DNA of 64,000 nt from 20CM-2-55-15 sp964633285 (GCA_964633285.1 CAZWGA010000002.1:147232-211231); one strand, 5' to 3'; counted from the first letter of the stretch, positions 1-8,453 are shown. Numbers and translations: made by a program. Notes: generated from the sequence alone by a model not told the origin.

Positions 1-79
1 CGGCAACCGGAACCGGAATTCTCGCGAACAGATTGCTGATCAGTGTTGTCAGCTCGGCAGAGAGTGTTGGACCTTCCAT
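1..79 (-). CDS. Partial CDS, N-terminus of an unidentified protein
   Basis: An open frame on the minus strand starts with ATG at 79 and runs off the window edge. It encodes about 26 residues beginning MEGPTLSAEL. A purine-rich AAGGAG lies about 14 bases before the ATG, a longer spacing than usual. The fragment is too short to recognise. It is transcribed away from the TIGR02757 gene and on the same strand, so it could be the next gene of that unit. Confidence 0.4.
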   Translation of the reverse strand, partial: MEGPTLSAELTTLISNLFARIPVPVA

Positions 80-175
80 GGCCGGTTCGCTCACTCCTTG
101 AAATATTGCCTTCACGAAAACAGGGGCTCATTGTCTGTGGAAAACCGTTCCTTTGCAACAAAAAACTATAATTCC

Positions 176-1030
176 CTACAAACGGCAAATTGCGACAATC
201 GGACACTTTGCGCACTTCAACAGATTCCGCTTCCGCGGACAATCTCCAGCAATTCCGAGATGGCAGAGAGCGAAGTCGTAACGTACCGGATCATCCGCAT
301 GAAGCCGCCGGAGACTCCGCGTAATATCCAAAGCCATGGACCACCCGGGACTGCGCATCTCGGTCAGACCAATGTAGCTGGAAATCCTCGCGATGTGCGT
401 ATCGAGGGGTACGACCAGTTGCCGCTCCGCCACGCGTGTCCAGACGCCGCAATCGATCCCGTCAGCCCGCCGAACCATCCACCGCAAATAAAGATTCAAG
501 CGCTTGCAGGCACTCCCTTCTTGTGGGCTTGGAAAGAAAAACCGGACACCGATCCGTTTCTTCAGCTCGCCCCTGGGATAGAACTGCTCATGCCCGAATC
601 CCAACAGGACTCGGGAGAAATTCTCGAGCGCCGGACCAACATCCGTATCCTCGGGCGAGAGCGCCGAGGCAAAGGCGCCTTCCAGAGACCCGTAATCTTC
701 CCGGGCGCGCCGGATGATCCAAAACAGAGCGGCTAGATCGCGGCTGGTATTAAATCGGTGATAAAAGCCTCTCAAGCGACGCAGATCACGGCGAGGTTCG
801 AACGACGCAACAGCTTGTGCGGGTGATGGCCCCAGATACGCCAGGGCGCTGTCTACGGTTCGCAGAACACTCTTGACGTTTCCGTAGGCAAAGACTGCAG
901 CAATGAGCCCGGCAACCTCACGGTCTTCCGGGCTTTCGTAGCGGTGAACAAACTGGACAGGATCATTCGTCAGATGGCGTTCTTTGGGGAAGGTCTCGAT
1001 GAAGTTGTCGAGGTGATACTTGAGAGACAT
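176..1030 (-). CDS. TIGR02757 family protein (DUF2400)
   Basis: This 284-residue protein matches the TIGR02757/DUF2400 family in length and in features such as the N-terminal DP..FVHRY and the (D/E)REVAGL(I/V)AA..AYG stretch. The C-terminus has four cysteines in the pattern CPRKRNLLKCAKCPIVAIC, which resembles the iron-sulfur loop of HhH-GPD DNA glycosylases. The region LVVPLDTHIARIS also resembles the HhH-GPD helix that follows the catalytic Asp. The biochemical role of the family is not established; a DNA-repair-like fold is an inference. No clear Shine-Dalgarno is seen before the ATG. The gene stands alone, with a REP-like hairpin just upstream of its start. Confidence 0.85.
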   Translation of the reverse strand: MSLKYHLDNFIETFPKERHLTNDPVQFVHRYESPEDREVAGLIAAVFAYGNVKSVLRTVDSALAYLGPSPAQAVASFEPRRDLRRLRGFYHRFNTSRDLAALFWIIRRAREDYGSLEGAFASALSPEDTDVGPALENFSRVLLGFGHEQFYPRGELKKRIGVRFFFPSPQEGSACKRLNLYLRWMVRRADGIDCGVWTRVAERQLVVPLDTHIARISSYIGLTEMRSPGWSMALDITRSLRRLHADDPVRYDFALCHLGIAGDCPRKRNLLKCAKCPIVAICRL

Positions 1031-1056
1031 TTAAAAGCAACGCGGGTGTAAAATCT

Positions 1057-1124
1057 GGGAATTAAAGGGACGCACGCTCGAATTCTGAATTGCAAGAATT
1101 CGAGCGTGCGTCCCTTTGATTCCC
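1057..1124. repeat. REP-like palindrome, copy 1
   Basis: A 30-bp stem (1057-1086 with 1095-1124, one G-T wobble) closes an 8-base loop, GAATTGCA. The outer flank reads GGGAATTAAAGGGAC. A second element at 63945-64000 has the same flank and almost the same loop, but a different stem whose two arms still pair. It lies between two genes transcribed leftwards (the FecR and TIGR02757 genes) and has no T-tract, so a simple terminator is less likely than a dispersed REP-type element. Confidence 0.8.
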
Positions 1125-1158
1125 AATGTAGTCGCGGGTTTTATACCCGCGCCCGAAT

Positions 1159-1929
1159 CTACTGCGGGAAACTGAGAGTCGGCTTCGCGCGCTCGGTGTT
1201 GCTGGTACCGGTGCGCGAGTTCGCACCATTCAGCGGATCGTTGATGCGATTTCCGCGATCGTTGTCATGCGCGAGTACTCCCCCGGCCGGCAAATCGTTC
1301 GCATCGGCTTCCGGCGCATTCTTTCTTCGGAGTTGGAATATGCGAGGTTTGACCAGCTCGGCTTCGTTTCGAACCGGCATTAATGGAAACTCGTTCGGAC
1401 GAACCAGTGTTTTGAATCCCTGGTCCAGGATGACTTCCCGATTCTGTAGCGCGACATTCTCGACCGTCACACGGCCTTCCAGACAGCGTACTTCAGCGTT
1501 TCGCGCTTCGTCGACGATCACATCAAAAACCGTGCCGCGAACTGCAATCAGCGCGGTCGGAGTGGTCACGCGATAGGGATTCGGCCTGCCACCGAGACGT
1601 TGAATATAGAAGCGCACCTGTCCGACCATGAGGTTCATGAGGCTTCGCAGATTACCGCTCCAGAAGTCCTCGACTGTCAGCGTGGAATTCTCGGAAACCA
1701 CCATGTAGGAACCATCCGGTACCTGAAGTATCAGTTGTGCGCCCGAACCTGTTCGGATTTGGTCGCCCACTTGAATGACCTGCGATGATTCGTTCAGCAC
1801 CTTGAATGTTCTGCCGGTTGCCGCCTTCCACTCGACCGGCCCCACCATGGAAGACACTCTCATGGCAGACTGCGCCCAGAGCGCGGCCGGCAACAGCACG
1901 AGGATCAGAGCAAATATAACTTTTCTCAT
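1159..1929 (-). CDS. FecR-domain secreted protein
   Basis: The 256-residue product has a signal peptide (about residues 1-20, ending LWAQ). A FecR-type domain follows: an early segment with VGDQIRTGSGAQLILQ.PDGS and then RVTTPTALIAVRGTVFDVIVDE, the typical FecR core. FecR domains sit in the periplasm or envelope and often act in signal transduction or polymer binding. The C-terminal ~60 residues are polar and probably disordered. The ATG overlaps the stop of the upstream gene by four bases (ATGA), so the two are probably translationally coupled. It is the last gene of the kinase/regulator operon, which suggests it reports on an envelope state. That link is an inference. Confidence 0.85.
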   Translation of the reverse strand: MRKVIFALILVLLPAALWAQSAMRVSSMVGPVEWKAATGRTFKVLNESSQVIQVGDQIRTGSGAQLILQVPDGSYMVVSENSTLTVEDFWSGNLRSLMNLMVGQVRFYIQRLGGRPNPYRVTTPTALIAVRGTVFDVIVDEARNAEVRCLEGRVTVENVALQNREVILDQGFKTLVRPNEFPLMPVRNEAELVKPRIFQLRRKNAPEADANDLPAGGVLAHDNDRGNRINDPLNGANSRTGTSNTERAKPTLSFPQ

Positions 1930-2510
1930 TTCCCACCTTTCGCAAGTTCACCAGGGTCATCATGAATCTTTGTCGGCCGTGGCGAATCGATGCGTCGAAA
2001 ATCCAGAGCTTCCTGGAACAAACCGAAGCCGCTGCCCAGATCGGGCAATGGACGAACCCTGCGGGATGCGCGGAGTCTTTCGAAAATCCTCGAGTTCCTT
2101 TCCTTCTCAACCTGTTTGAGGAACCCGTCCAATGAATGAGCCATCTTTTCACAGCTCATCCCAGCGTTCTCGGCATAAGACCAGAAATCATGCCGAGCAT
2201 CCTCCTGGGTCATCTCGGCGAAGCTCTTTCCGGTAGTGGCCTGAATGTAAGCAAGGGCAGTGATTTCACCCCAACTCAACTTCTTTGCCACTCCCCATTT
2301 GAGTTCTTCCTCGCTGGTGCCGTATTCCTTTTGGATGGATTCCGCCAAAAGCTGCGACGTCTCCGGATCCATAGACGCCTCGCGATCAAGTCTTGCGATC
2401 GCGTTCGTCAGCACCGTATTCAGCCCGGGTCCTCGTCCGCTTGCTCCAAAGAGTGGCAGACTCAAAACCAGACTTGCGAAGAGAAGACCGAGAAAAGTTC
2501 TTCTTATCAT
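1926..2510 (-). CDS. Secreted protein of unknown function
   Basis: The start is placed at MIRRTFLGLL, which gives a clean signal peptide (hydrophobic LLFASLVLSLPLFGA); an upstream ATG at 2537 would add nine odd residues. The mature part is about 170 residues, helical and charged, with the stretch EEELKWGVAKKLSWGEITALAYIQATTG. No family was recognised. It lies 35 bases after the response regulator stop and overlaps the FecR gene by four bases, so it belongs to the same operon. Confidence 0.7.
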   Translation of the reverse strand: MIRRTFLGLLFASLVLSLPLFGASGRGPGLNTVLTNAIARLDREASMDPETSQLLAESIQKEYGTSEEELKWGVAKKLSWGEITALAYIQATTGKSFAEMTQEDARHDFWSYAENAGMSCEKMAHSLDGFLKQVEKERNSRIFERLRASRRVRPLPDLGSGFGLFQEALDFRRIDSPRPTKIHDDPGELAKGGK

Positions 2511-2545
2511 CGTGATACACCAGAAACAGGGCGCCATCTTAAACC

Positions 2546-3925
2546 CTAGACACTTCCGAAATCAATACCCAGGCGTTTGGCCTTGTTATAAAGGGTTCGT
2601 CTCTCAATCCCCAGAATCTCCGCCGCTCTCTTCTTGTTGCCTCCCGTTTCCTTCAAAACCTTAATAATATGTTCCTTTTCCATTTGGTCCAGAGACACTT
2701 CTCCCTCGGAGGGAGGCCGTGCTTCCCGCGCGCCGGGCGATGATCCGGTTTCGCCGGCATCTTCTTCTCCCAGCTCCAACTCTTCGAGCTGAATGACGCC
2801 GGTATCATTAAATGTAACCACGCGCTCGAGGGTATTCCGGAGTTCCCTCACATTCCCCGGCCATGAGTACCGTTTCATTGCGTCCACCGCATCCGCCGCG
2901 AGCCGCGCAGTCTTTCCATATCGCTCGTTGAACATTCTCAGGAAATAACTCGCCAGGAGCGGGATGTCTTCGGATCGTTCCCTCAACGCCGGCAGGGCGA
3001 TCGTGAAGACGTTGAGTCGATGAAACAAATCCTCGCGGAACTGATTGTTTCGCGCCATGTCTCGAAGGTCACGGTTGGTCGCCGCGATCAATCGAATATC
3101 CACATGGATGGTCTCATTGGAACCGACTCTGCGGATTTCATGCTCTTGAATCACGCGCAACAACTTCACCTGAAAAGCGAGTGACGTTTCGGAAACTTCA
3201 TCAAGGAACACCGTCCCGCCTGACGCGCTTTCCAGAAGTCCCTTGCGGGAACCACTGGCGCCGGTAAAGGAGCCGCGCTCGTGTCCATAGAGCTCACTCT
3301 CGAGCAATGTTTCAGTGAGAGCGCCGCAATTGATGACAATGAACGGCGCCGATGCGCGCCCGCTGTTGGCATGAAGCGCTCGCGCGATCAATTCCTTGCC
3401 TGACCCGCTTTCACCGACAACGAGGACCGGCGCTTCAATGCGGGCAATCTTCGCCACCTTCTTATAAATGTCGACCATCTTCGGCGTGGCGCCGATGATC
3501 TCGGTCTCCGGAAGTTCATTCGCGAGCTCGGGCCCCACGGTTGTGCCCTGCACGAGGCGAAACTTTTCTTCGATGCGATGCAGAATGCCCAGCATTTCAT
3601 CGACCACAAACGGTTTGCTGATGTAATCGAACGCGCCGTTATGAACCGCATGGACTGCGGTTTCCATCGTGCCGTGAGCGGTCATGATGACGACCTCCGC
3701 ATCCGCATTCACATTTTTCATGCGTTCAAGAAGCTGAAGTCCGGAGTCGTCTCCCAGATAAATATCGCTCACCATGATGTCGAACGGTTCTTCTTCCATG
3801 GCGCGGCGAGCTTGTTCGCCGCTGGTTGCGACGCGAAACGGATACGCTTCCATTTCAAGAATCGATCCCATCAATTTGCAAATGGACCGGTCGTCATCGA
3901 CAACCAGAATTCGGGGCTTGGACAT
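2546..3925 (-). CDS. Sigma-54-dependent response regulator (NtrC family)
   Basis: Three domains are visible. A receiver domain covers residues ~5-120 with acidic pocket DDD at 10-12, phospho-acceptor Asp54 in MVSDIYLGD, and conserved T and K (MTAHGT, SKPF). A sigma-54 AAA+ domain covers about 145-385 with Walker A GESGSGKE, the sigma-54 contact loop as GSFTGA (Ser for the usual Ala), and Walker B GGTVFLDEV. A Fis-type helix-turn-helix forms the C-terminus (NKKRAAEILGIERRTLYNK). The start at MSKPRILV leaves 10 bases after the kinase stop; a longer frame would overlap the kinase. It activates transcription from -24/-12 promoters. Such promoters occur upstream of both PEP-CTERM genes here, but a direct link is speculative. 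Confidence 0.93.
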   Translation of the reverse strand: MSKPRILVVDDDRSICKLMGSILEMEAYPFRVATSGEQARRAMEEEPFDIMVSDIYLGDDSGLQLLERMKNVNADAEVVIMTAHGTMETAVHAVHNGAFDYISKPFVVDEMLGILHRIEEKFRLVQGTTVGPELANELPETEIIGATPKMVDIYKKVAKIARIEAPVLVVGESGSGKELIARALHANSGRASAPFIVINCGALTETLLESELYGHERGSFTGASGSRKGLLESASGGTVFLDEVSETSLAFQVKLLRVIQEHEIRRVGSNETIHVDIRLIAATNRDLRDMARNNQFREDLFHRLNVFTIALPALRERSEDIPLLASYFLRMFNERYGKTARLAADAVDAMKRYSWPGNVRELRNTLERVVTFNDTGVIQLEELELGEEDAGETGSSPGAREARPPSEGEVSLDQMEKEHIIKVLKETGGNKKRAAEILGIERRTLYNKAKRLGIDFGSV

Positions 3926-3935
3926 AAACGTCGTG

Positions 3936-6218
3936 CTAGTTCGGTATCGACAACGTAAATACCGAACCTTTTCCGACCTCACTTTCTACTGAAACATCTC
4001 CGCCGTGCCGTGTTGCCACTTCCTTCACAAATGCGAGTCCCAAACCAAAGCCGCTTTGTTCACGAGTTTCCTTGTTCGCGCGGCGGTAAAACTTATCGAA
4101 AATCTTCGCTGCATCTTCCGCCGGGATTCCGCACCCCTGGTCCGCAACTTGAAATCGCACGCGGCCGGCGCCGTTGCTGATTCCGATACGGACTGTTGTA
4201 CCCGCCGGGCTGTACTTGATCGCGTTCGTGACGAGATTCGTCAGCGCCTGGTACAGCAAAAGCCGGTCCGCCTGAATCCGCATTCCGTTCACGTTTGCCG
4301 GCGTTTCGATCGCGATCTGTTTTTCCGCCGCAACGGGGTTGATGACGGTCACCATGTCTTTCAATACCTGCCCGATCTCGAAATCGGTTTTCGAAATCTT
4401 CTGCCGCCCCGACTCGATATAAGCAATATCCAGAAACGACTGGATAAGCTGATTCAGCCTGTTGCTCTCATCGATGATCGTGCCGAGGAAGTCTCTGCCT
4501 TTCTCCTGCACGAGCCCGTACTTCAGCAGCATGTCGCTGTAGCCCCGGATCGACGTCAACGGCGTACGCAATTCGTGCGAGACCAATGAGACCATGTCGC
4601 TCTTGGCCTGGTTTAATTCGTACTGTGCGGTCGAGTCATGCAGGCTCACAACCACGCCGGCGCCTGGGATCGGCGCCAGCACTACATTGTAGAAACTTCT
4701 GCCGTTTCTTGCCGGGACAAAATTGATGCCGCGAGTCTCGCCTTTCTCCTGTACGCCTGCGAACACAGGCGCAAAGTCATGATCCTTCAAATGAAGAGCA
4801 AGGTATTCGGCTACAGGTCCCGGATTTTCGCGCGCCTCTTCCAGACGCATCGCCGCAGGATTCTGGTAGACTACGCGGCACGTTCGATCACTGACGATGA
4901 TGACATCCTCAATACTCGCGAGAATCGCATTGTTGAATGAGAGGAAGCGCATCAGCTCTTCGTTGAATGAATCGACGGCTTCAAGACGCCAGCGCGAATT
5001 ACGCCGGAGCCGCCCGAGTAATTTGTTTCGAAGTTCCGCGGTACGCGCCGGCTCGAGGTGATAGGACGTTACCGCGTCGATCCAGCCGCTCGAGAGACGA
5101 TCGATCTTCCGGTCGAGGTCCCGATTCACGCGCGCGATTTTCCATGCTTCCAGGCTCAGGGGAATAACAACGAGCTCGGTCCAGAACGGTAGAAAAGAAA
5201 ACCAGAAATTGAACCACTTCATCAGCAGAACAGAAATCGCAACCGCGGCAGGAACGCAAAAAACAACAGTGGCGTAGAACTGCTTTCCTTCAAACCTTCG
5301 ATCGCCATACCACAACATGAAACCGAAAATGGCGAGGCCCAACAAAACAACAATCTCAGATGATTCCGTGATCGCGCGGCCGGCATAAAGCGTGTCGATC
5401 GCGTTGGCGTGAATCTCTACGCCGCTCATCTTCTGGCCATGAGTGGAAAATGGAGTGAACCACTGATCGCCGCCTTCAGCCGTAGATCCCAACAGAACGA
5501 TTTTTCCTTTCAGAAGTGATGGATCGACGCTGCCGTCCAGCACCTTCCAGGCTGGAACCTGGGAAAAACTGTTGTTGTCTCCAACGAATCGGATATTGAC
5601 GAACTCGGGCCGAAGGATTTGTGCGCTGTTTACCGTCTGCTCGAAATCCGATTTGAATGGCAGTTCAGCAGCGTGCAACGCCTGCACCGCCAGCGCCGGA
5701 ACGACGCGTCCATCGCCGGGCTTGACGTAAAGGACTTTCCTGCCAATCCCGTCGAAGTCCGGATCCGTATGAACGTGTCCAAGCCGGACATGCTTCTGAA
5801 CAAAGATCGCCAGAGGATCACGCCATCGTTCCACGCCCTGATCGAAATCGCGCCGGGTCGCCAACACCAGCGAGGAAGTATGCGCGATGGCTGTGGCCAG
5901 CGCCGTATCGGCGTCGGCGGTCGTCTTCTCATCGAGGATAATGTCCATCGCAACGGTTCGCGGTTGAGTTGCTGCGAGGCGCTCGATCAATTGGGCAAGA
6001 GTCTGGCGCGACCACGGCCACCGGCCGATCTTGAAGAGACTCTCATCGTCGATCGCCACGATGACGGTCGGACTTGCCGGCTCAACTCGTCCTGCGATTC
6101 GAAGTGTGAAATCGTACGCGGTGGAATTCAGCCCGGCGAAGATCGTTGTGAAGGACAAAAGCAGGATCGCAACAGCCACAACAAAACTCGCGGCCATCGC
6201 TCCCCAAACAGACTTCAT
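3936..6218 (-). CDS. CHASE2-domain sensor histidine kinase with PAS domain
   Basis: This 760-residue membrane sensor has an N-terminal transmembrane helix (about 8-29) and then an extracytoplasmic CHASE2 domain (about 35-285, with IVAIDDES and MDIILDE). Three membrane helices follow near 288-360, then a PAS-like segment around 430-530. The HisKA box is SHELRTPLTSIRGY with His548. The HATPase domain shows NLVTNAIKYSP, DQGCGIP and GFGLGLAFV. It is the first gene of the operon and is followed 10 bases later by its likely cognate sigma-54 regulator. CHASE2 and FecR domains are often found in the same loci. The signal sensed is unknown. Confidence 0.93.
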   Translation of the reverse strand: MKSVWGAMAASFVVAVAILLLSFTTIFAGLNSTAYDFTLRIAGRVEPASPTVIVAIDDESLFKIGRWPWSRQTLAQLIERLAATQPRTVAMDIILDEKTTADADTALATAIAHTSSLVLATRRDFDQGVERWRDPLAIFVQKHVRLGHVHTDPDFDGIGRKVLYVKPGDGRVVPALAVQALHAAELPFKSDFEQTVNSAQILRPEFVNIRFVGDNNSFSQVPAWKVLDGSVDPSLLKGKIVLLGSTAEGGDQWFTPFSTHGQKMSGVEIHANAIDTLYAGRAITESSEIVVLLGLAIFGFMLWYGDRRFEGKQFYATVVFCVPAAVAISVLLMKWFNFWFSFLPFWTELVVIPLSLEAWKIARVNRDLDRKIDRLSSGWIDAVTSYHLEPARTAELRNKLLGRLRRNSRWRLEAVDSFNEELMRFLSFNNAILASIEDVIIVSDRTCRVVYQNPAAMRLEEARENPGPVAEYLALHLKDHDFAPVFAGVQEKGETRGINFVPARNGRSFYNVVLAPIPGAGVVVSLHDSTAQYELNQAKSDMVSLVSHELRTPLTSIRGYSDMLLKYGLVQEKGRDFLGTIIDESNRLNQLIQSFLDIAYIESGRQKISKTDFEIGQVLKDMVTVINPVAAEKQIAIETPANVNGMRIQADRLLLYQALTNLVTNAIKYSPAGTTVRIGISNGAGRVRFQVADQGCGIPAEDAAKIFDKFYRRANKETREQSGFGLGLAFVKEVATRHGGDVSVESEVGKGSVFTLSIPN

Positions 6219-6270
6219 TGGCAGGTATTATATATGCCCCGCGGCATTTTAATTGCAACAGCCCACACGG

Positions 6271-6310
6271 CTTCGTGCCTTTGTGTTCTTGGTGCCTTCG
6301 TGTTTTCACT
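6271..6310. repeat. Degenerate CTTCGTG/CTTTGTG short repeat
   Basis: The stretch contains four successive variants of the unit TTCGTGCC/TTTGTGTTC/TTGGTGCC/TTCGTGTTT. Such strings are seen scattered through intergenic DNA of many bacteria and give spurious small ORFs. It lies in the upstream region of the histidine kinase. No function can be read from it. Confidence 0.4.
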
Positions 6311-6371
6311 GTTTTGAAACGGCAACCGCCGGCGGAAGTCCGGCAAAACCGCGACTATTGCGACTTTTCAA

Positions 6372-6776
6372 ATGACGTTACTCGAAACCTGCTCCAGTGT
6401 GCTGATCATTTCGACCGTGACCTTCTTCGCCGCGCCTTCCCTGATTCGCGCTCGCGAGAACTATCAGTTGGATGTTTTGTCGCGGCAAGTCGCGGCAAAA
6501 ATGCAATCGACGCGCATTAAGGCCATAAGCCGAAACCGTGATTGCCGCGTGCGGGTCAATTCCGATGTTTCTTACGTGATCGAATGCGAGTATTCCCAAT
6601 GGCGCCAGGATGAAACGGTAACGCTGCCTCGGGGATTCCGCATCACCGCCAATACGTCGCCGGAGTTTCACAAACGCGGCAATGCATCGCCTGCGGGAAC
6701 CCTGACAGTGTGGGATAGCCGGATGAAATCAAAGAGAATCATCGTCAATATTACCGGTCGCATCCGGGTCGATTGA
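6372..6776 (+). CDS. GspH/FimT-like minor pseudopilin, leader lost
   Basis: The 134-residue product starts MTLLE, followed by a hydrophobic helix (VLIISTVTFFAAPSL) and a polar C-terminal part with SRQVAAKMQSTRIKAISRNRDCRVRV, as in type II secretion or type IV pilus minor pseudopilins of the GspH/FimT group. Normally a short leader ending in Gly precedes F/M-T-L-L-E, and prepilin peptidase cuts after this Gly. Here ATG occupies the first mature position, the codon before it is CAA, and an in-frame stop lies at 6315-6317 with no other start between. The protein therefore seems to lack the cleavage glycine. No other pilus genes are nearby. Confidence 0.7.
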   Translation: MTLLETCSSVLIISTVTFFAAPSLIRARENYQLDVLSRQVAAKMQSTRIKAISRNRDCRVRVNSDVSYVIECEYSQWRQDETVTLPRGFRITANTSPEFHKRGNASPAGTLTVWDSRMKSKRIIVNITGRIRVD

Positions 6777-6797
6777 TGTGATAAACCATCTTCCCTG

Positions 6798-7196
6798 ATG
6801 ACCGATCCCGAACAGGTTGTAGAAGCCAACCTCAAGTTTTACTTCGCGCTCGAAAGCCTTGACGTCGATCTCATGGACGAGGTGTGGGCCACGGATGCCA
6901 GCGCCATCTGTGTCCACCCCGGCTGGACGCGTCTGGCGGGCTGGGAAAACATCCGGGCCAGTTGGGAACAGATTTTCCGCAACACGACATTCATGCGAAT
7001 CGACGTTTCGGAAGTTTCCGTCGAAGTTCAGGGCTCAACCGCGTGGGTTACCTGCCTTCAAAACATCACGACTGCGACCGGGGATCAAATGCGCCGCGCC
7101 AAAGCCTATGCGACGAATATTTTTATTTTTGAAGATGATCGCTGGCTGCTGGTGCTCCACCATGCGTCACTGCTGAACAACTCGGACGAGACGTAA
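6798..7196 (+). CDS. NTF2-like (SnoaL/DUF4440-type) protein
   Basis: The 132 residues have the size and pattern of a single cone-shaped NTF2-like domain: an N-terminal helix (EQVVEANLKFYFALESLDVDLMDEVWA), a VHPGW segment, RLAGWENIRASWEQIF, and later strands ending DRWLLVLHHAS. This small domain binds ligands or serves as an enzyme scaffold; the substrate cannot be told. It begins 21 bases after the pseudopilin gene, without a convincing Shine-Dalgarno. Confidence 0.8.
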   Translation: MTDPEQVVEANLKFYFALESLDVDLMDEVWATDASAICVHPGWTRLAGWENIRASWEQIFRNTTFMRIDVSEVSVEVQGSTAWVTCLQNITTATGDQMRRAKAYATNIFIFEDDRWLLVLHHASLLNNSDET

Positions 7197-7204
7197 ACGG
7201 GCGG

Positions 7205-7303
7205 CTAAGACTTGCCCGAATCCCTGCTCGCGGAAACCCACACGAACACCCAAATCACCAAAAGCAACAACGCAATTCCAAATACCGCCAGAATCAGTTT
7301 CAT
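7205..7303 (-). CDS. 32-residue single-pass membrane microprotein
   Basis: A short frame encodes MKLILAVFGIALLLLVIWVF followed by VWVSASRDSGKS, a single membrane helix with a short polar tail. Its ATG overlaps the stop of the upstream membrane-protein gene as ATGA (7300-7303), which argues that it is translated by coupling. No family was recognised. The microprotein could be a small subunit or partner of the four-helix protein encoded just before it. Confidence 0.55.
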   Translation of the reverse strand: MKLILAVFGIALLLLVIWVFVWVSASRDSGKS

Positions 7304-7710
7304 GATCGGCGATCCTGAAATTGCAATCCACGCGCAAACATCCAGTGCGAAACCAATAACGGAAAACTCGCGGAAATCCAACCTTGCGGCAGTTCATTTC
7401 CCAGCACTCCGCGGCCCAACAGCGGAAATACCACGAACACATTCACCAGCCACAATCCCAACGCCGCTAAGAAAGGATTTCCCAGATGCGGCCGCAGATT
7501 CTTCCAGAACATCCCGAAGACAAAATACGCACCGAAGTAAATCAGACCCATATTAATAAGGATGACGAGTTCCAGTTCCCGCAGCGCTGGAAACATCGCA
7601 AACACCGACCATGCCATCAACTGCGGCACAAATACCGCATGGATAAATCTCCAGAACAAAATGCTTACCACGGTAAATAAAACAGGTCCCAGTAACATGG
7701 TTCCGGCCAT
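7300..7710 (-). CDS. Small integral membrane protein, unknown function
   Basis: The 136 residues form about four hydrophobic segments (GPVLFTVVSILFWRFIHAVF, the region around ELVILINMGLIYFGAYFVFG, FLAALGLWLVNVFVVFPLL and a C-terminal one near FPLLVSHWMFARG). No catalytic motif is visible. The gene is followed by an overlapping microprotein. It resembles unnamed membrane proteins of Acidobacteriota in general appearance, but no family name can be given. Confidence 0.65.
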   Translation of the reverse strand: MAGTMLLGPVLFTVVSILFWRFIHAVFVPQLMAWSVFAMFPALRELELVILINMGLIYFGAYFVFGMFWKNLRPHLGNPFLAALGLWLVNVFVVFPLLGRGVLGNELPQGWISASFPLLVSHWMFARGLQFQDRRS

Positions 7711-7779
7711 TCTACGCCACCATTTCGCGCATTGACCGGTCTTCTCCGTTTCCGTTACGATGAGGACTGTTTTTCAAAC

Positions 7780-7852
7780 GGGCCTGTGGCGCAGTTGGGA
7801 GCGCGCATGACTGGCAGTCATGAGGTCAGGGGTTCGAACCCCCTCAGGTCCA
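7780..7852 (+). tRNA. tRNA-Ala (GGC)
   Basis: A full cloverleaf can be drawn. The acceptor stem GGGCCTG pairs with CAGGTCC (one G-T pair). The D arm is GCGC/GCGC. The anticodon stem CATGA/TCATG encloses the loop CTGGCAG, whose anticodon GGC reads alanine GCC/GCU codons. The T arm AGGGG-TTCGAAC-CCCCT is standard. The discriminator base is A at 7852 and no CCA is encoded. The decayed integrase gene lies immediately beyond its 3' end. Confidence 0.95.
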
Positions 7853-7879
7853 TAGAATTTAAAATAGTTAAGGCCGAAC

Positions 7880-8440
7880 ATTAGTGTGGGGACTTTTGTG
7901 GGGACCGCGAATCAATTTTACCGCGGTGGAAACGTGCTCGGTCTTCTGCTTGGCCTTCATCTCAGCAACCTTGGCTTAGTTATATATCTCAAGACGCGAG
8001 AACGCCTCCTCAAGGCGCCTCAGAAGTCGGATGCACGTACTTCTGCGAGACCACAATACTGGAGTGTCCGGCTATCTTTTGAATGCTGAAAGGATCAGTC
8101 AGTGTTCGCCTCGCCCCGAGGTCAGGAACGTATGGCGAAGGTCATACAACCTGAACGGAGCGATCGGATTGTTGGGCGGATTACCGTTGGTTTCAGGGGC
8201 ATTTACTTTCTCGATCGCGCGGCCGTGCTGCGAATCGGTCGTGGAGTAAGAAACATGCCGGCTGGATCACCGCCAGGAAACACCCAGCCCGTTGTCGGCT
8301 TCCCGGCCTCTTCATGGCGCATGGACAACAGCGCATGTCGCCCATTTCGTTTCCCCTTCGGGTTGAGAACATATCCGAAACGCGAACCATTCACAGATTC
8401 GAGATAGACGTTTTCCCAACGCATCCGGCAAACCTGCTCC
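7880..8440 (-). pseudogene. Decayed tyrosine recombinase (phage-type integrase)
   Basis: Several catalytic-domain segments of a tyrosine integrase are readable on the minus strand but in different frames. RMRWENVYLESV, a GKRNGRHALLSM-like strand and GWVFPGGDPAG lie near 8250-8430. LYDLRHTFLTSG, with the R-H box, is near 8140. IAGHSSIVVSQKYVHPTSE, with the H...Y segment, lies near 8010-8080. A TAA at 7976-7978 interrupts a further tail that ends near the tRNA. The N-terminal arm-binding and core-binding parts are missing. Frameshifts and a stop make it non-functional. Its 3' end points at the tRNA-Ala 3' end, as expected for an element integrated at that tRNA. Confidence 0.8.
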
Positions 8441-8453
8441 CGGCGTTACTCCT

